IMG/VR virus record: IMGVR_UViG_3300028822_000042
Location: 22,501-86,500 of that record
Length of the DNA: 64,000 nucleotides
Source: a virus
Reading direction: 5' to 3' (one strand)
Of this stretch, positions 36,920-46,400 are shown one piece after another. The translations under genes and the position numbers were made by a program. The number at the start of each line of letters is the position of its first letter. Position 1 is the stretch's first letter. The notes beneath the pieces are model-generated. The model was given only the letters and a program-made list of their open reading frames with translations. It was not told where the DNA came from and ran no database searches.

Positions 36920-39502
36920 ATGACTACCTCTATATTAAATTTTCAGTTTAGACTTACTGGAGTAGAAGGAGATCCTTTTAATACAAGGACTCGTCAAAAC
37001 GTAAAGAAGTCTATTGGTAAAATCCTATATCTTGAGGAGCCACCTACTAGCGCAGTTAAACTTGCATATGTTGGCTCGCGGGAAATAACACCAACAGCTA
37101 ATATTTTCATTGCTGACAGAAGTGATGTTCTTTATTCTAATTCTAAGACCAGCACTTCTTCAGAGTTTTATGTAGAGAGCACTGCCGCAGAGGTGGTAAG
37201 TGCGAATTTCATTGTTACTGCCGAGTTTAATGAAGCAGATTCAGGCAATATTCCCCTCTATTACAAGCATGAAATAACAAAACATGCTATTCCTGATACG
37301 CTGAAAGTATTTGACCAGAACTTCAATGAAGTTAGTAGTGACAAATACAAGTTAAGATATAATTATAGTTATGATGAGGATACCGGAGAGATAGAGACTA
37401 GTGGTGGCAGTGCTGTAGTAAATAGCTTTTATCTATTTAATTCTTTGGAGAGTTCATTTGATGTTGATACTGGAGATTATAAAGTATATTTCATCCAGTA
37501 TGTTGATGGCTCTACATCTCCTGATACAGTAGTTACTGAGCTTCTCAATAATGAAAATGCATATCTTCCTGCAACATCTGACGACTTTTGGCATGTTACA
37601 TCTTCTTTAAAATATTGGAAAAGAGCATATAGTCTTAGTTCTGATCTTGTTCTGACAATGCCTCAGTCTCCTTGTTCTGTAAAATACATCGAGACAAACA
37701 GAATGAGTCTGCACTTGCCAACAGACTATGATGACGAGAGTCCATGGTTTCCGAGAATAGCTAATGGTAACTTTGTGCATTCTGCTTATGGCAATCTGTA
37801 CAAATATAATATTCCTGAATTTGAAAATCAGGCATTTAATCCTATTGAGCCATACAAATTAGCTGTTAAAGAAAAATGCCAGAAAGTTTCTGATAGGTTA
37901 ATAAAGCTTCCACATAATGAGATCGTCTATGGCTCTTTTACATCATATGTAAATCTTCTGTTTGAGCTTGATGGTACAATCAAGTATGCCATCACAAATG
38001 ATTCTTCAAAAGATGGAGATGAAGTATATGACTTTGACGGTAACAAAGTTCCTGTATCAAATGGAGGCTTTCTTACTTGGTCATATAATAATTTTCTTGG
38101 CATAGATAGACTGTCTGGGATGGTACATGTTAGTTTTGATGTTAAAGATGCTTATGACATCTATGCTACATATCCGTACTATGAGAGGTTCTATAGCTTA
38201 ACAAGTCTTACTATGAATCCTGTCTTCGATAGCGAGGCTCATAAAGAATTGCGTGTTGTTTATGTTGTTCCGGCTGCAATGCCAAATAACAACAATACAA
38301 TTCAGACAGAATCTATCAAATGGCTCAAAGTGTCTTCTGCTGGCAGAATTACATCTTGCAATCAAGACGATACTGGCTACAACGAGAATATAAACTTTGA
38401 TGCTAAGATTCATGATTCAGATGGGTACTATATCGATGGCGTTCTGGGTTTACATTACAAGTGGGAAGCATCCACAACAGCAAATGCTCAGTTTCCTTCT
38501 TCAGAAGTAGAAATTCTACCTGGCAATCAGTTTACTGTAAATTCTACATCTGGATTTCCAAGATCAGGTTGGCTTAGAGCATTAGATACTTCTGGTAAAT
38601 ATAGATATTTTAAATACTTATCAAAAACAGATACTGTATTTAATTTGTCTAGCTCTTCTAACGAAGTACCTTCTAATGGCAGTATAGACATTTCAGATGG
38701 AGAGACAGTAGAGTTAGTTAACTTTGTCGATGAAAGAACTGTTCTTACTTCTAGAGATAAGAGCATAGAAGATTCTGCATGGGGACCTGGTACTGATCCT
38801 TGGGGTAACTTTGAAATCTATCCTAGGATTTACTCTAGATATTTTGTCTTAGGAGAGCTGTCTATCAATCCTCCGCATAGTATAAACACTTTAACTGTTG
38901 TTGATGTGCGTGAAGATGGAGGTGGAGTAGATGAGGACAAATATGATGAAGCAAAAGCTCTAAATCCTGAGATACAATGGTACAACGACTACGAGAAGTT
39001 TGATGGTCAAGTCTATCCTGGTTCTTCAATTGCAGTAGTAAAACTACCTGTGTCTATATTGGAATCATTTACTTTAGACAACCTGAGGAAGATTATAGAA
39101 GAAAACATTCCGTCTGGTGTCTATCCTCTTATTAGATTTTATGGATATGAGCCTAGAGTTGTCAGTATTACTCCTGGCACTGCTTCTGTTACTATTGAGT
39201 GGGCTAAAGAAGGACCTGAATTTACTTATCAGGTATGGTATGCTCGCAAAGAGAATGGAAGATTTGAAAAAGCACACAAGACAAGACTTGTTGACGGCAC
39301 TGACACATATAACTCATTCCAGATATGTGAGACTACAGGTACAGCTCCTGTTGTCGTTAAAGTAACCATGCAAGACAAATACTACCAGTGGTGGCATAGT
39401 TATAGTAGTTATAATAGCATTGAAGGAGGTCTCGGACTTGACGAGACTGCTCCTCTTCCGCCATTTGGTAATGTGGCTAACTTCCAATTTGAAGTAGTAT
39501 AA
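36920..39502 (+). CDS. Large tail/fibre-associated protein with FN3-like C-terminus
   Basis: An 860-residue, mostly beta protein with no enzyme motif. The C-terminal segment (about 740-845) reads as a fibronectin-III-like domain: EPRVVSITPGTASVTIEWAK, FTYQVWYARKENGRFEKA, then VVVKVTMQDKYYQWWHSYS. The first residues (ILNFQFRL) and the last ones (NFQFEVV) share an F-Q-F motif. Likely a baseplate-attached arm or fibre collar protein. Confidence 0.5.
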   Translation: MTTSILNFQFRLTGVEGDPFNTRTRQNVKKSIGKILYLEEPPTSAVKLAYVGSREITPTANIFIADRSDVLYSNSKTSTSSEFYVESTAAEVVSANFIVTAEFNEADSGNIPLYYKHEITKHAIPDTLKVFDQNFNEVSSDKYKLRYNYSYDEDTGEIETSGGSAVVNSFYLFNSLESSFDVDTGDYKVYFIQYVDGSTSPDTVVTELLNNENAYLPATSDDFWHVTSSLKYWKRAYSLSSDLVLTMPQSPCSVKYIETNRMSLHLPTDYDDESPWFPRIANGNFVHSAYGNLYKYNIPEFENQAFNPIEPYKLAVKEKCQKVSDRLIKLPHNEIVYGSFTSYVNLLFELDGTIKYAITNDSSKDGDEVYDFDGNKVPVSNGGFLTWSYNNFLGIDRLSGMVHVSFDVKDAYDIYATYPYYERFYSLTSLTMNPVFDSEAHKELRVVYVVPAAMPNNNNTIQTESIKWLKVSSAGRITSCNQDDTGYNENINFDAKIHDSDGYYIDGVLGLHYKWEASTTANAQFPSSEVEILPGNQFTVNSTSGFPRSGWLRALDTSGKYRYFKYLSKTDTVFNLSSSSNEVPSNGSIDISDGETVELVNFVDERTVLTSRDKSIEDSAWGPGTDPWGNFEIYPRIYSRYFVLGELSINPPHSINTLTVVDVREDGGGVDEDKYDEAKALNPEIQWYNDYEKFDGQVYPGSSIAVVKLPVSILESFTLDNLRKIIEENIPSGVYPLIRFYGYEPRVVSITPGTASVTIEWAKEGPEFTYQVWYARKENGRFEKAHKTRLVDGTDTYNSFQICETTGTAPVVVKVTMQDKYYQWWHSYSSYNSIEGGLGLDETAPLPPFGNVANFQFEVV

Positions 39503-39512
39503 GGAGATTGCA

Positions 39513-39998
39513 ATGAGTGTTAATATAACCCTATCTGATGCTTCTGGTGGCAATCAGTTGGCAGATGTAAATGACATGGGAAGTGTATCAACAGATTCTG
39601 AGACGGATGCTCAGGATATTTATATTTCTCATGATGCAGTGGTGAATCCTATTACTGATTGTGCAATGTACATTACCAGATATGCTGGTAGTGGCTATTC
39701 TGGTACAGATGCAGATGCAGATTTTACAGAGATTATGGGATGGGGAGATGCAGGTAATGGTGGAGTCTTGATGAAGATGAACACAACCTGGTATCGCTTT
39801 AAGAATGCATTTGGAGATGTTGACAACCAAATAACCTTAGATAAAAATACTCTTGTTATTGGGTCTTCATCTAATGATGGAGAGATACCTGTTGGTGGAG
39901 AAGCCTACATTCAAGTAAAAGTAGAAACTCCACCTACTGTTGGCTCTGCGGGCTATAAAGGATTTTCCTTTGTGTTTGCGTACTCATCAACATCATAG
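39513..39998 (+). CDS. Small beta-rich tail protein, unknown
   Basis: A 161-residue acidic protein rich in Asp, Gly, Ser and Thr. Short strands (QDIYISHDAVVNPITDCAMYI; GEAYIQVKVETPP; GFSFVFAYSSTS) suggest a compact beta-sandwich, such as a fibre-tip, decoration or collar domain. It has a strong AAGGAG site. It is followed by the only sizeable gap in this part of the tail module. Confidence 0.45.
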   Translation: MSVNITLSDASGGNQLADVNDMGSVSTDSETDAQDIYISHDAVVNPITDCAMYITRYAGSGYSGTDADADFTEIMGWGDAGNGGVLMKMNTTWYRFKNAFGDVDNQITLDKNTLVIGSSSNDGEIPVGGEAYIQVKVETPPTVGSAGYKGFSFVFAYSSTS

Positions 39999-40006
39999 GA
40001 GGCAGT

Positions 40007-40078
40007 ATGGAAAGTAAAAATGGATCTCCAGGAACTCTCCCCTCTTCTGAATACTCAGCTCAGCCTTTATCATCATAG
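40007..40078 (+). CDS. Possible 23-residue small ORF
   Basis: ATG with a perfect GGAGG 5 bases upstream starts a 23-codon frame (MESKNGSPGTLPSSEYSAQP, then LSS) ending in TAG, directly after the previous stop. The spacing and ribosome site are as good as those of the large genes around it. It is rich in Ser, Pro and Gly and has no recognisable domain. It may be a real microprotein, a leader peptide, or a remnant of a deleted gene. Confidence 0.35.
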   Translation: MESKNGSPGTLPSSEYSAQPLSS

Positions 40079-40080
40079 TT

Positions 40081-40139
40081 GCACTGTAGTGCTATTTGTG
40101 AGATATTCATTTCTGGTTACATCGGCGTATATGCCAACC
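40081..40139 (+). promoter_or_regulatory. Two small hairpins in the 40079-40157 gap
   Basis: A perfect 12-base palindrome GCACTGTAGTGC lies at 40081-40092. A second structure at 40115-40139 pairs GGTT (40115-40118) with AACC (40136-40139) around a GGC/GCC stem. Neither is followed by a clear T-tract, so they are not convincing terminators. They could be RNA stabilisers or processing sites before the next gene, whose ribosome site is AGGAG. Confidence 0.3.
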
Positions 40140-40157
40140 TAAATATAGGAGAATGAA

Positions 40158-40652
40158 ATGAAAACAAAGAGAGAAAATGTGATTAGTGTTTTTGGCGTCA
40201 TGAATGTTCTGTCTGAAGAGAAGACAACAGCTAAGGGAGCATATGCTATTGCCAAAAACAAGAAGATCGCAGAGGGAGAAGTAAAAGCAATTGAGGAAGC
40301 TCAAAAGAATGTTATTATTCCTGACAAGTTTAAAGAGTACGATGAGAAACGCATCAAGCTCTGTGAAGAACTTGCTGACAAGGATAAAGATGGTAACCCT
40401 GTTAAGATAAATAACGGACAGCAGTTTGCTATCTCTCCTGAGAGTCAAGAAGTCTTCAATGAAAAACTTCAAAGCCTTAGAGAAGAATACAAAGAGGCTA
40501 TTGAAGAGAAGGATAAGGTCGAGAAAGACTTTCTTGACCTCTTGGCTGAAGAAGTAGAAGTTGATTTTCATAAAGTCAAAATAGATGACTTGCCAGATAA
40601 TGTTACAGCAAGTCAGATAGAAGCTCTAGATGAAATTATCATAATGAGCTAG
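40158..40652 (+). CDS. DUF1617-like helical protein
   Basis: A 164-residue protein with a highly charged helical N-terminal region and likely coiled coil at about 95-130 (NEKLQSLREEYKEAIEEKDK). The C-terminus (EEVEVDFHKVKIDDLPDN, then TASQIEALDEII) resembles the small phage family DUF1617, which is found among tail and lysis genes of tailed phages. The function of that family is unknown. A TAGGAG site precedes the ATG. Possible role as a fibre-assembly chaperone is a guess from context. Confidence 0.4.
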   Translation: MKTKRENVISVFGVMNVLSEEKTTAKGAYAIAKNKKIAEGEVKAIEEAQKNVIIPDKFKEYDEKRIKLCEELADKDKDGNPVKINNGQQFAISPESQEVFNEKLQSLREEYKEAIEEKDKVEKDFLDLLAEEVEVDFHKVKIDDLPDNVTASQIEALDEIIIMS

Positions 40653-40662
40653 GAGTCTTTTA

Positions 40663-40974
40663 ATGGCACTCGAAGTTACAAGGATATATAAGAATGCTTC
40701 TACTGAAACTCTAAGGGTAGATAGTGTTTATATGGATCCAACTAGCAATACCATTGCTACTGGTACAGCCAGAAGGACATATTATAGAAGATTGAATACT
40801 TCATATTTGTATGGTCCTGCAAGTAGGGTTGTTGACTCTATTGAGGTAATAACAACTGCTGATAGTGCAGAGTCTTCTTCTGGTGATATCACTTGGGTCG
40901 AGTGGACTGCACCTGCATCTGGGGTTATAAGATGTGATATGTCAGACTTGCCTGCTGTAGGAGACACAGTGTAG
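40663..40974 (+). CDS. Small beta-rich protein, unknown
   Basis: A 103-residue protein with alternating strands (LEVTRIYKNASTETLRVDSV; DSIEVITTADSAESS; ITWVEWTAPASGVIRCD). AGGAGT precedes the ATG at a suitable distance. No family is recognised. It may be a fibre-associated adaptor. Confidence 0.45.
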   Translation: MALEVTRIYKNASTETLRVDSVYMDPTSNTIATGTARRTYYRRLNTSYLYGPASRVVDSIEVITTADSAESSSGDITWVEWTAPASGVIRCDMSDLPAVGDTV

Positions 40975-40984
40975 TTCACATATC

Positions 40985-41458
40985 ATGGGAGCCTGGTTTA
41001 AAATATTCACAGATGGCTCTCGTGAATCTGGCACAGATGGTCAGATAGAGAGTGGTAAGGCATCTTGGTCTCGTGGCCGTCTAGACTCAATAGACTATGT
41101 CATTCTTATAAATGATGTAAGTTCTGCTATCCTCAAGGCTCCTGACACTGAGTGGCATCAATTTGACAGATTAATTGTTGGCCTTGGTGGTCAAGGGCAA
41201 GTAACTCCAACTAGAGTTGCTCGTGTTGTACAGGCTAAAATCTTACCCCATCATGTAGGCATGTCAGTAGTAAGACATGCAGATACTTCTCATTTTGACT
41301 TTTATGAGCTTTATCATTCTAATGAAGGTTTTCTAATTACAAAGAATTATCTTGGTAAATGGATTACAATTGTAGTTAGAAAGAATTCAGTATCTATCAA
41401 TATCTCAGACAAGGGAAAGATGCCTGATGACGACAAAATTCTTGAACAGCATTCTTAG
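40985..41458 (+). CDS. Small tail-module protein, unknown
   Basis: A 157-residue protein beginning MGAWFKIFTDGSRESGTDGQ and then SWSRGRLDSIDYV, a sequence style common in tail-module proteins of large myoviruses. There is no good ribosome site next to this ATG (the nearest AGGAG is about 21 bases away), so translation may be re-initiated from the preceding gene. It overlaps the next gene by 32 bases. Confidence 0.45.
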   Translation: MGAWFKIFTDGSRESGTDGQIESGKASWSRGRLDSIDYVILINDVSSAILKAPDTEWHQFDRLIVGLGGQGQVTPTRVARVVQAKILPHHVGMSVVRHADTSHFDFYELYHSNEGFLITKNYLGKWITIVVRKNSVSINISDKGKMPDDDKILEQHS

Positions 41459-43415
41459 GGTTATGCCTGCTGTGCAGGCTAGACAGATCTCTGAGCTTCT
41501 ACAAGATTTACAGGTTTCTGGCTCTGTACGAAATGCATCAGAATATGAAGCTAAACTACGTGAGCTTTCTGCTCTGGTGAATGATGTAAATCCGGTACCA
41601 TCATTCAATCAGATTGGCTCTATAGTATGGGCTCTGTGTGCTTCTGAAGCTCATAATACAATGATGAAAGCCGCTAAGAATGATATAGAGGCTAGTTTTC
41701 TTCAAGTAGATGAAATTGGCTCTAAGGTTGAAGACCATCATAACCTATTTATCAAAAGTGTTATGGGTGACTTAGAGAGAAATCTGCAGAAACAAGAGAA
41801 TACAATAAGAAGACTAGAGTGGCTAGCTAACCAGTCTAATGAGTTCTCTCATGTTCTTGCTAATAACTTCTCTTCCTCTTCTCTTTTCCGGATACCACCA
41901 AGTGACTTAGAGGCAGATACTCTTTATTTTGACAATAGGACTTACAAAAGCAAGTCAGAAGTAGACTTGCCTTTGGCCTACACATCTGAGAGAGGCAAGA
42001 AACTAATTCTTGATTCTAGCAATAATCCTATTATTAGACCTATAAACGTTAAGCTTCATACTGACCAATATGCATACGGAACCGAGAAGTCAGTAGATTT
42101 TGATGATGATATTCTAAACATAATTGATGGGAAGCCAGGTACTTTTTGGACACGTACTGTGTATCTTAAGGATAAGGTTCCTAAGGTAAATACAGTATTA
42201 GAATTCGATCTTGGCTTTGCTAAAGATGTTGACTATATGATTGTTGAGTCAGGTACTCCTGATAGTTTTAATATAACAAACATACAAGGAGTCTCTCCTG
42301 ATGGCCATAGAATAACTCTTTACTCTGACCCTTTTGAGGTTAATGGCAAAGTAAGAAAAGATTTCTCAAAGACTTTGGTTAAAAGCATTATCGTTACTTT
42401 CTCTGTTTCTTCTCATAGAAGAGCAGACTACTTTCTTGATGGCAATGAAAAGACTTTTGAGGCTTTCTCTAAAGAAGGTAGGTTTGATAACATCATCAAA
42501 AACAATGCAATTGCGAATATAATCAGAGATGCTCTTGCCTCTAAAGAATTAGCTGATACATGTAATGTTCCCAACTACAGCTCATCAAGAGTTAGCTCCT
42601 ATGCTTATGTGTTTACTCTTGATAACGTTTGGTTTGGAAATAGCTTATACAAAGATACAGGTGTCTTTGTCTCTAAGCCTCTCAGACTAAAAAATCCTGG
42701 AGTCGTTGCAGTCCGTTCAGACGAGTTAACTCAAACTGGTGCAATTCAGAACTCTGTTGAGTATGAAATAATAAAGATAGATAGAAGTCCAAAGTACAAT
42801 GAATCTAGGTTCCCTGTACCTAAACTAAATCAGACTTCAGTCACAAGCGAAAGACTTATCCTTACCAATAGAGACACTAGTAGTGTCATTAATGACGTTG
42901 GCTCGTTGAGATTCCTTCCGTATATCGCATCAGATTGGTCCTTGACGCCATCAGCAGATAACTATCCTGTTACTGTGTACGAGAATGGAGAGACTCTTAG
43001 CTTTGGTTCTGATTGGCAGTTTGCTATAGCTAATGATAGCTCAGGGTCTAATTTCTCTTTTGATTGGAGTGGAAATCTTAGCAATGCTACTTTATGGAGC
43101 AATTACAAATTCTCTCCACCTAAGTTTTGGATAAAGATTTCTTCTCCAAAATTAAATTCTGTCTATACTGTAGATTATACAATTAGAACCTCTGATTCTC
43201 ATACAGCTACAGACAACAAGATCATATGGCTAGACAAAAACAAGACTACATCTCTTTATCATGGCGGCAGGGTAAACTTTAGACAGAAAGATCCAGATGT
43301 TACAATAGAGTCTGATGTTTTTCTGCAAGTTACACTTAGAAGAAACAAATCTTCTCAGGCAGCATCTCCAGAGCTATATGAGTATGCAGTATTAGCTGCC
43401 ACATATAACGAATAG
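41427..43415 (+). CDS. Tail protein with helical N-terminus and discoidin-like domain
   Basis: A 662-residue protein, first of three consecutive genes of like design. The first 150 residues are helical with a likely coiled coil (MGDLERNLQKQENTIRRLEW). A jelly-roll-like segment around 195-350 has GKPGTFWTRTVYLKD, TVLEFDLGFAKDVDYMIVE, and VKSIIVTFSVSSHRR, reminiscent of F5/8-type C (discoidin) sugar-binding domains. The rest is beta-rich. Carbohydrate binding is inference from fold impression. Initiation is inside the upstream gene. Confidence 0.5.
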   Translation: MTTKFLNSILRVMPAVQARQISELLQDLQVSGSVRNASEYEAKLRELSALVNDVNPVPSFNQIGSIVWALCASEAHNTMMKAAKNDIEASFLQVDEIGSKVEDHHNLFIKSVMGDLERNLQKQENTIRRLEWLANQSNEFSHVLANNFSSSSLFRIPPSDLEADTLYFDNRTYKSKSEVDLPLAYTSERGKKLILDSSNNPIIRPINVKLHTDQYAYGTEKSVDFDDDILNIIDGKPGTFWTRTVYLKDKVPKVNTVLEFDLGFAKDVDYMIVESGTPDSFNITNIQGVSPDGHRITLYSDPFEVNGKVRKDFSKTLVKSIIVTFSVSSHRRADYFLDGNEKTFEAFSKEGRFDNIIKNNAIANIIRDALASKELADTCNVPNYSSSRVSSYAYVFTLDNVWFGNSLYKDTGVFVSKPLRLKNPGVVAVRSDELTQTGAIQNSVEYEIIKIDRSPKYNESRFPVPKLNQTSVTSERLILTNRDTSSVINDVGSLRFLPYIASDWSLTPSADNYPVTVYENGETLSFGSDWQFAIANDSSGSNFSFDWSGNLSNATLWSNYKFSPPKFWIKISSPKLNSVYTVDYTIRTSDSHTATDNKIIWLDKNKTTSLYHGGRVNFRQKDPDVTIESDVFLQVTLRRNKSSQAASPELYEYAVLAATYNE

Positions 43416-43423
43416 AGGCTATC

Positions 43424-46400
43424 ATGCTAAACAAGCATCTTACTAAACCGCCATCAGATATTCTTTTGGCTAGGCTCAAATCTCTATTTGAAGATGTTAA
43501 TTCTGCTTATCAATCAGGGACAATGGTTCTTGAGAGCGATATCTTAAATGCTTATCATCAAGCTCTTAATACATTCTACAAGTCTTTAGATAGTTCTGTT
43601 ACTTCTGCTGTAAACGGTATTTATCCTGGTGCGCCAGCAGACCCAATAGAATTCAATGAATTCACTTCTGCTATTCAGAAGGACCTCAAGGCTATATTTG
43701 CTGAATTAGGAGCACTGGATAGGCTTGTTTCTTCTAGCTTTAATTCTATTATTTCTGAGCGCAACCAGGCACTAGAAACTAGCAAGAGAGTCTCTAATAA
43801 GCTTGGTGATTATTTGCTTTATTCTGACCCAAAACTTGGAGCAGGATATTTCTTTGGAGATAGCTTTAATACCTCTAATAGAGTAGATGTTGGTTCTGCT
43901 CTTGTAGGCACAGATGAATGCTATCTCAGTACAAATGAAGGTATTGTTCTTCTTCCTTTGGATGGAGAACCAGAAAGACCAAATATAAAGTCATTTATCA
44001 TAAATGCGCCTAGTAATGGAACTAAAGGAAACAATCACCAGATAAACTTCTATGGTCACGATCAGCTAGAGACAATAGGAGACAATGAACCAGATACTTG
44101 GTTTGAATATGAAAAAGTAACTTCTAATGAGTCAGAAGTTCCTCTCGTTCTAGACTTAACAATATCTCTCGAAGAGACTTCAGTTGTCAATCATATCAAT
44201 ATTAATCCAATTAATTTTGGAACTCCTACGCCTATTAAAGTTTCTGTAATAGAGACATCTAAAGATGGTATAGAGTATTTGTCTATTAAGGACGAAATCC
44301 CTATTAGTGATTTTTTATCTGAAGACGAAGACGATGTGTTTGAGTTGTCTTCTTCTGCTGCTAAGTCATCAGGACAGGGTTTCTATTCTTTCCTTCCTAG
44401 AAAGGCACAGTATGTCCATATCGTTCTTGAGCAGCATACACCATACTCAATTGAAACTGTAAATGGTCTGAGATTGAGATATGCTATAGGGATTAGAGAT
44501 ATAAATATTCTTAGTAGAAGGTTTAAAACTGAAGGAACACTAGTATCGACACGGTTCTCTATTGATGAGAACGCTAAGAAAGTCTCTCTGTGGGCTTCTG
44601 AGAACCCTGTAGATGTTTCAGAGTTAGCAGATATAACTCACTTCCTCTCTCATGATGATGGAGCTACATGGCTTCCTATTCAACCTCAACAGAGAGCCGG
44701 AAATCTTGTTCCTGAAATAGTTAACTTTAACAATATAGCCAGTGATGCAGTTTCTACAGAAAATGCTGTTGATACCTTCAGACATAAAATCTATATGCTG
44801 AGAGACCCTAATGCATTCACTGGAGACACTGTCATTAAGTCAGAAAGAATTCAAAAACTTGATGTTGTTACTTCTCCTTCTGGAGGACAAGCCTCTATAG
44901 ATCTAACGCAAACTCCTATCAAAGAAACAGTCAGAGTCTTGATGCCATATATGGGTAGCTTTAGTTGCCCCCGACCAAGACAAGGACCTACTGTTGTTGA
45001 TCAGTCTCCAACAATGGATTTAGATTTCATTAAGTTCAATGTCGATGTGGATGCCTCTCAGACAATAAAAACTGAGGTTTCAGATGGAGAAGGCGGAACC
45101 ACAACAGAAATTAGTGACAAAGGCACAGTAAGATATAAGCTTCCATTTAGAAACATACCAGACCTTAAAGATAAGATACGCGTATTCTTTAACGGCGCAC
45201 AAATAGAGTATCTGGCTAAAGATGAAGACCTCTTCTCTTCGCCGCCAACATCCCATTCGTCAATAGATGAGTATAGTAAAGTATATTATCTAAATCGTGA
45301 TGGACTAGAACTTCAATTTGGACATGTGGACAGTACTGGTACACAAAGAGGATTCATTCCTAAAGCTGGTTCTAGGATCGAGATATGTCTTGATGGAGAC
45401 AACCCCTCTATTTCTCTTACAGATAGAGGTTATGTTATAAACCTTATGGCTCCTAGTGATGGAGACAAAGAGAGTATAAGCATAGTTGCTCTTAAGCACT
45501 TGTCTGAAGATGAAGCAGAAACATATGAGATTGAAGTTCCTCCTGGTGCAACTAAGTTTATTCCTCCTCAGCTCGTATCTGCAAATATAAAAATAGATTC
45601 AGTTAAAGAACATATAAACAATAAATCCTTTACTGAGCTTCATAATATTGGTTCCTCTAAAACATCTTCTCCTAACAAGGAGCCAGATGTTAAGTTTAGA
45701 AACAAGAATATTTCTAGTAAGGTTAGTTCTGCTAAAGATCTAAAATACTCTACTCTTAAAGAGAGACTTAATGCTTATAAGGAACTTGAAGCAAGATTAG
45801 GAGAAGATTCTCAAGAGAAAGAATTCTCTTATGGTCCTACAGGTACTAGCTTCATTAGTGGTCAGGAAGGATCACTTCCACCAGTATTTCTTGAAGGAAT
45901 AGACAACTTCTACATCAAAGAGTTTGATACAGGAACTGGTGATGTTATTACTGGAGTCTCTAGACAGTTCACAGATAAGAAACCTTTCGTTGATGGTGAT
46001 TCCGAACTTAGAGATACATCTGGAGACAAGGTTAGTAGCAGATATACCTTTAATCCGCAGACTGGAACAGTTTACCTTGGCAGTGAACCATCTGCAGGCA
46101 GAAGAACAGTTCTTTACTGTAAGAAGGTAGACACTAAGGTAATTCCTCAGGAGTTTTGGAAGTTCGATAGAAATGTTGCGACTAACAGGATAGACTCTCA
46201 GAAGATTATTTTAGATCCTTCTGTAGTATTTACTGTTAAGCAAATAACTGAATACTCGCTGTCAGAAAACCAAGACGTTAGTGTTCAATTGATAAGCGGC
46301 AATACATCTGCTCATAGTTGGTTCAACAAGAGAATTGTTGTTGGCACAGTAAAACCCAGTTTGTCTTTATTTAATGAGGGAGTAGACCCTGTAGAAGTAC

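Noticed and set aside
40081-40092. GCACTGTAGTGC as an intrinsic terminator
   Set aside because: The stem is only five base pairs and is not followed by a T-tract.
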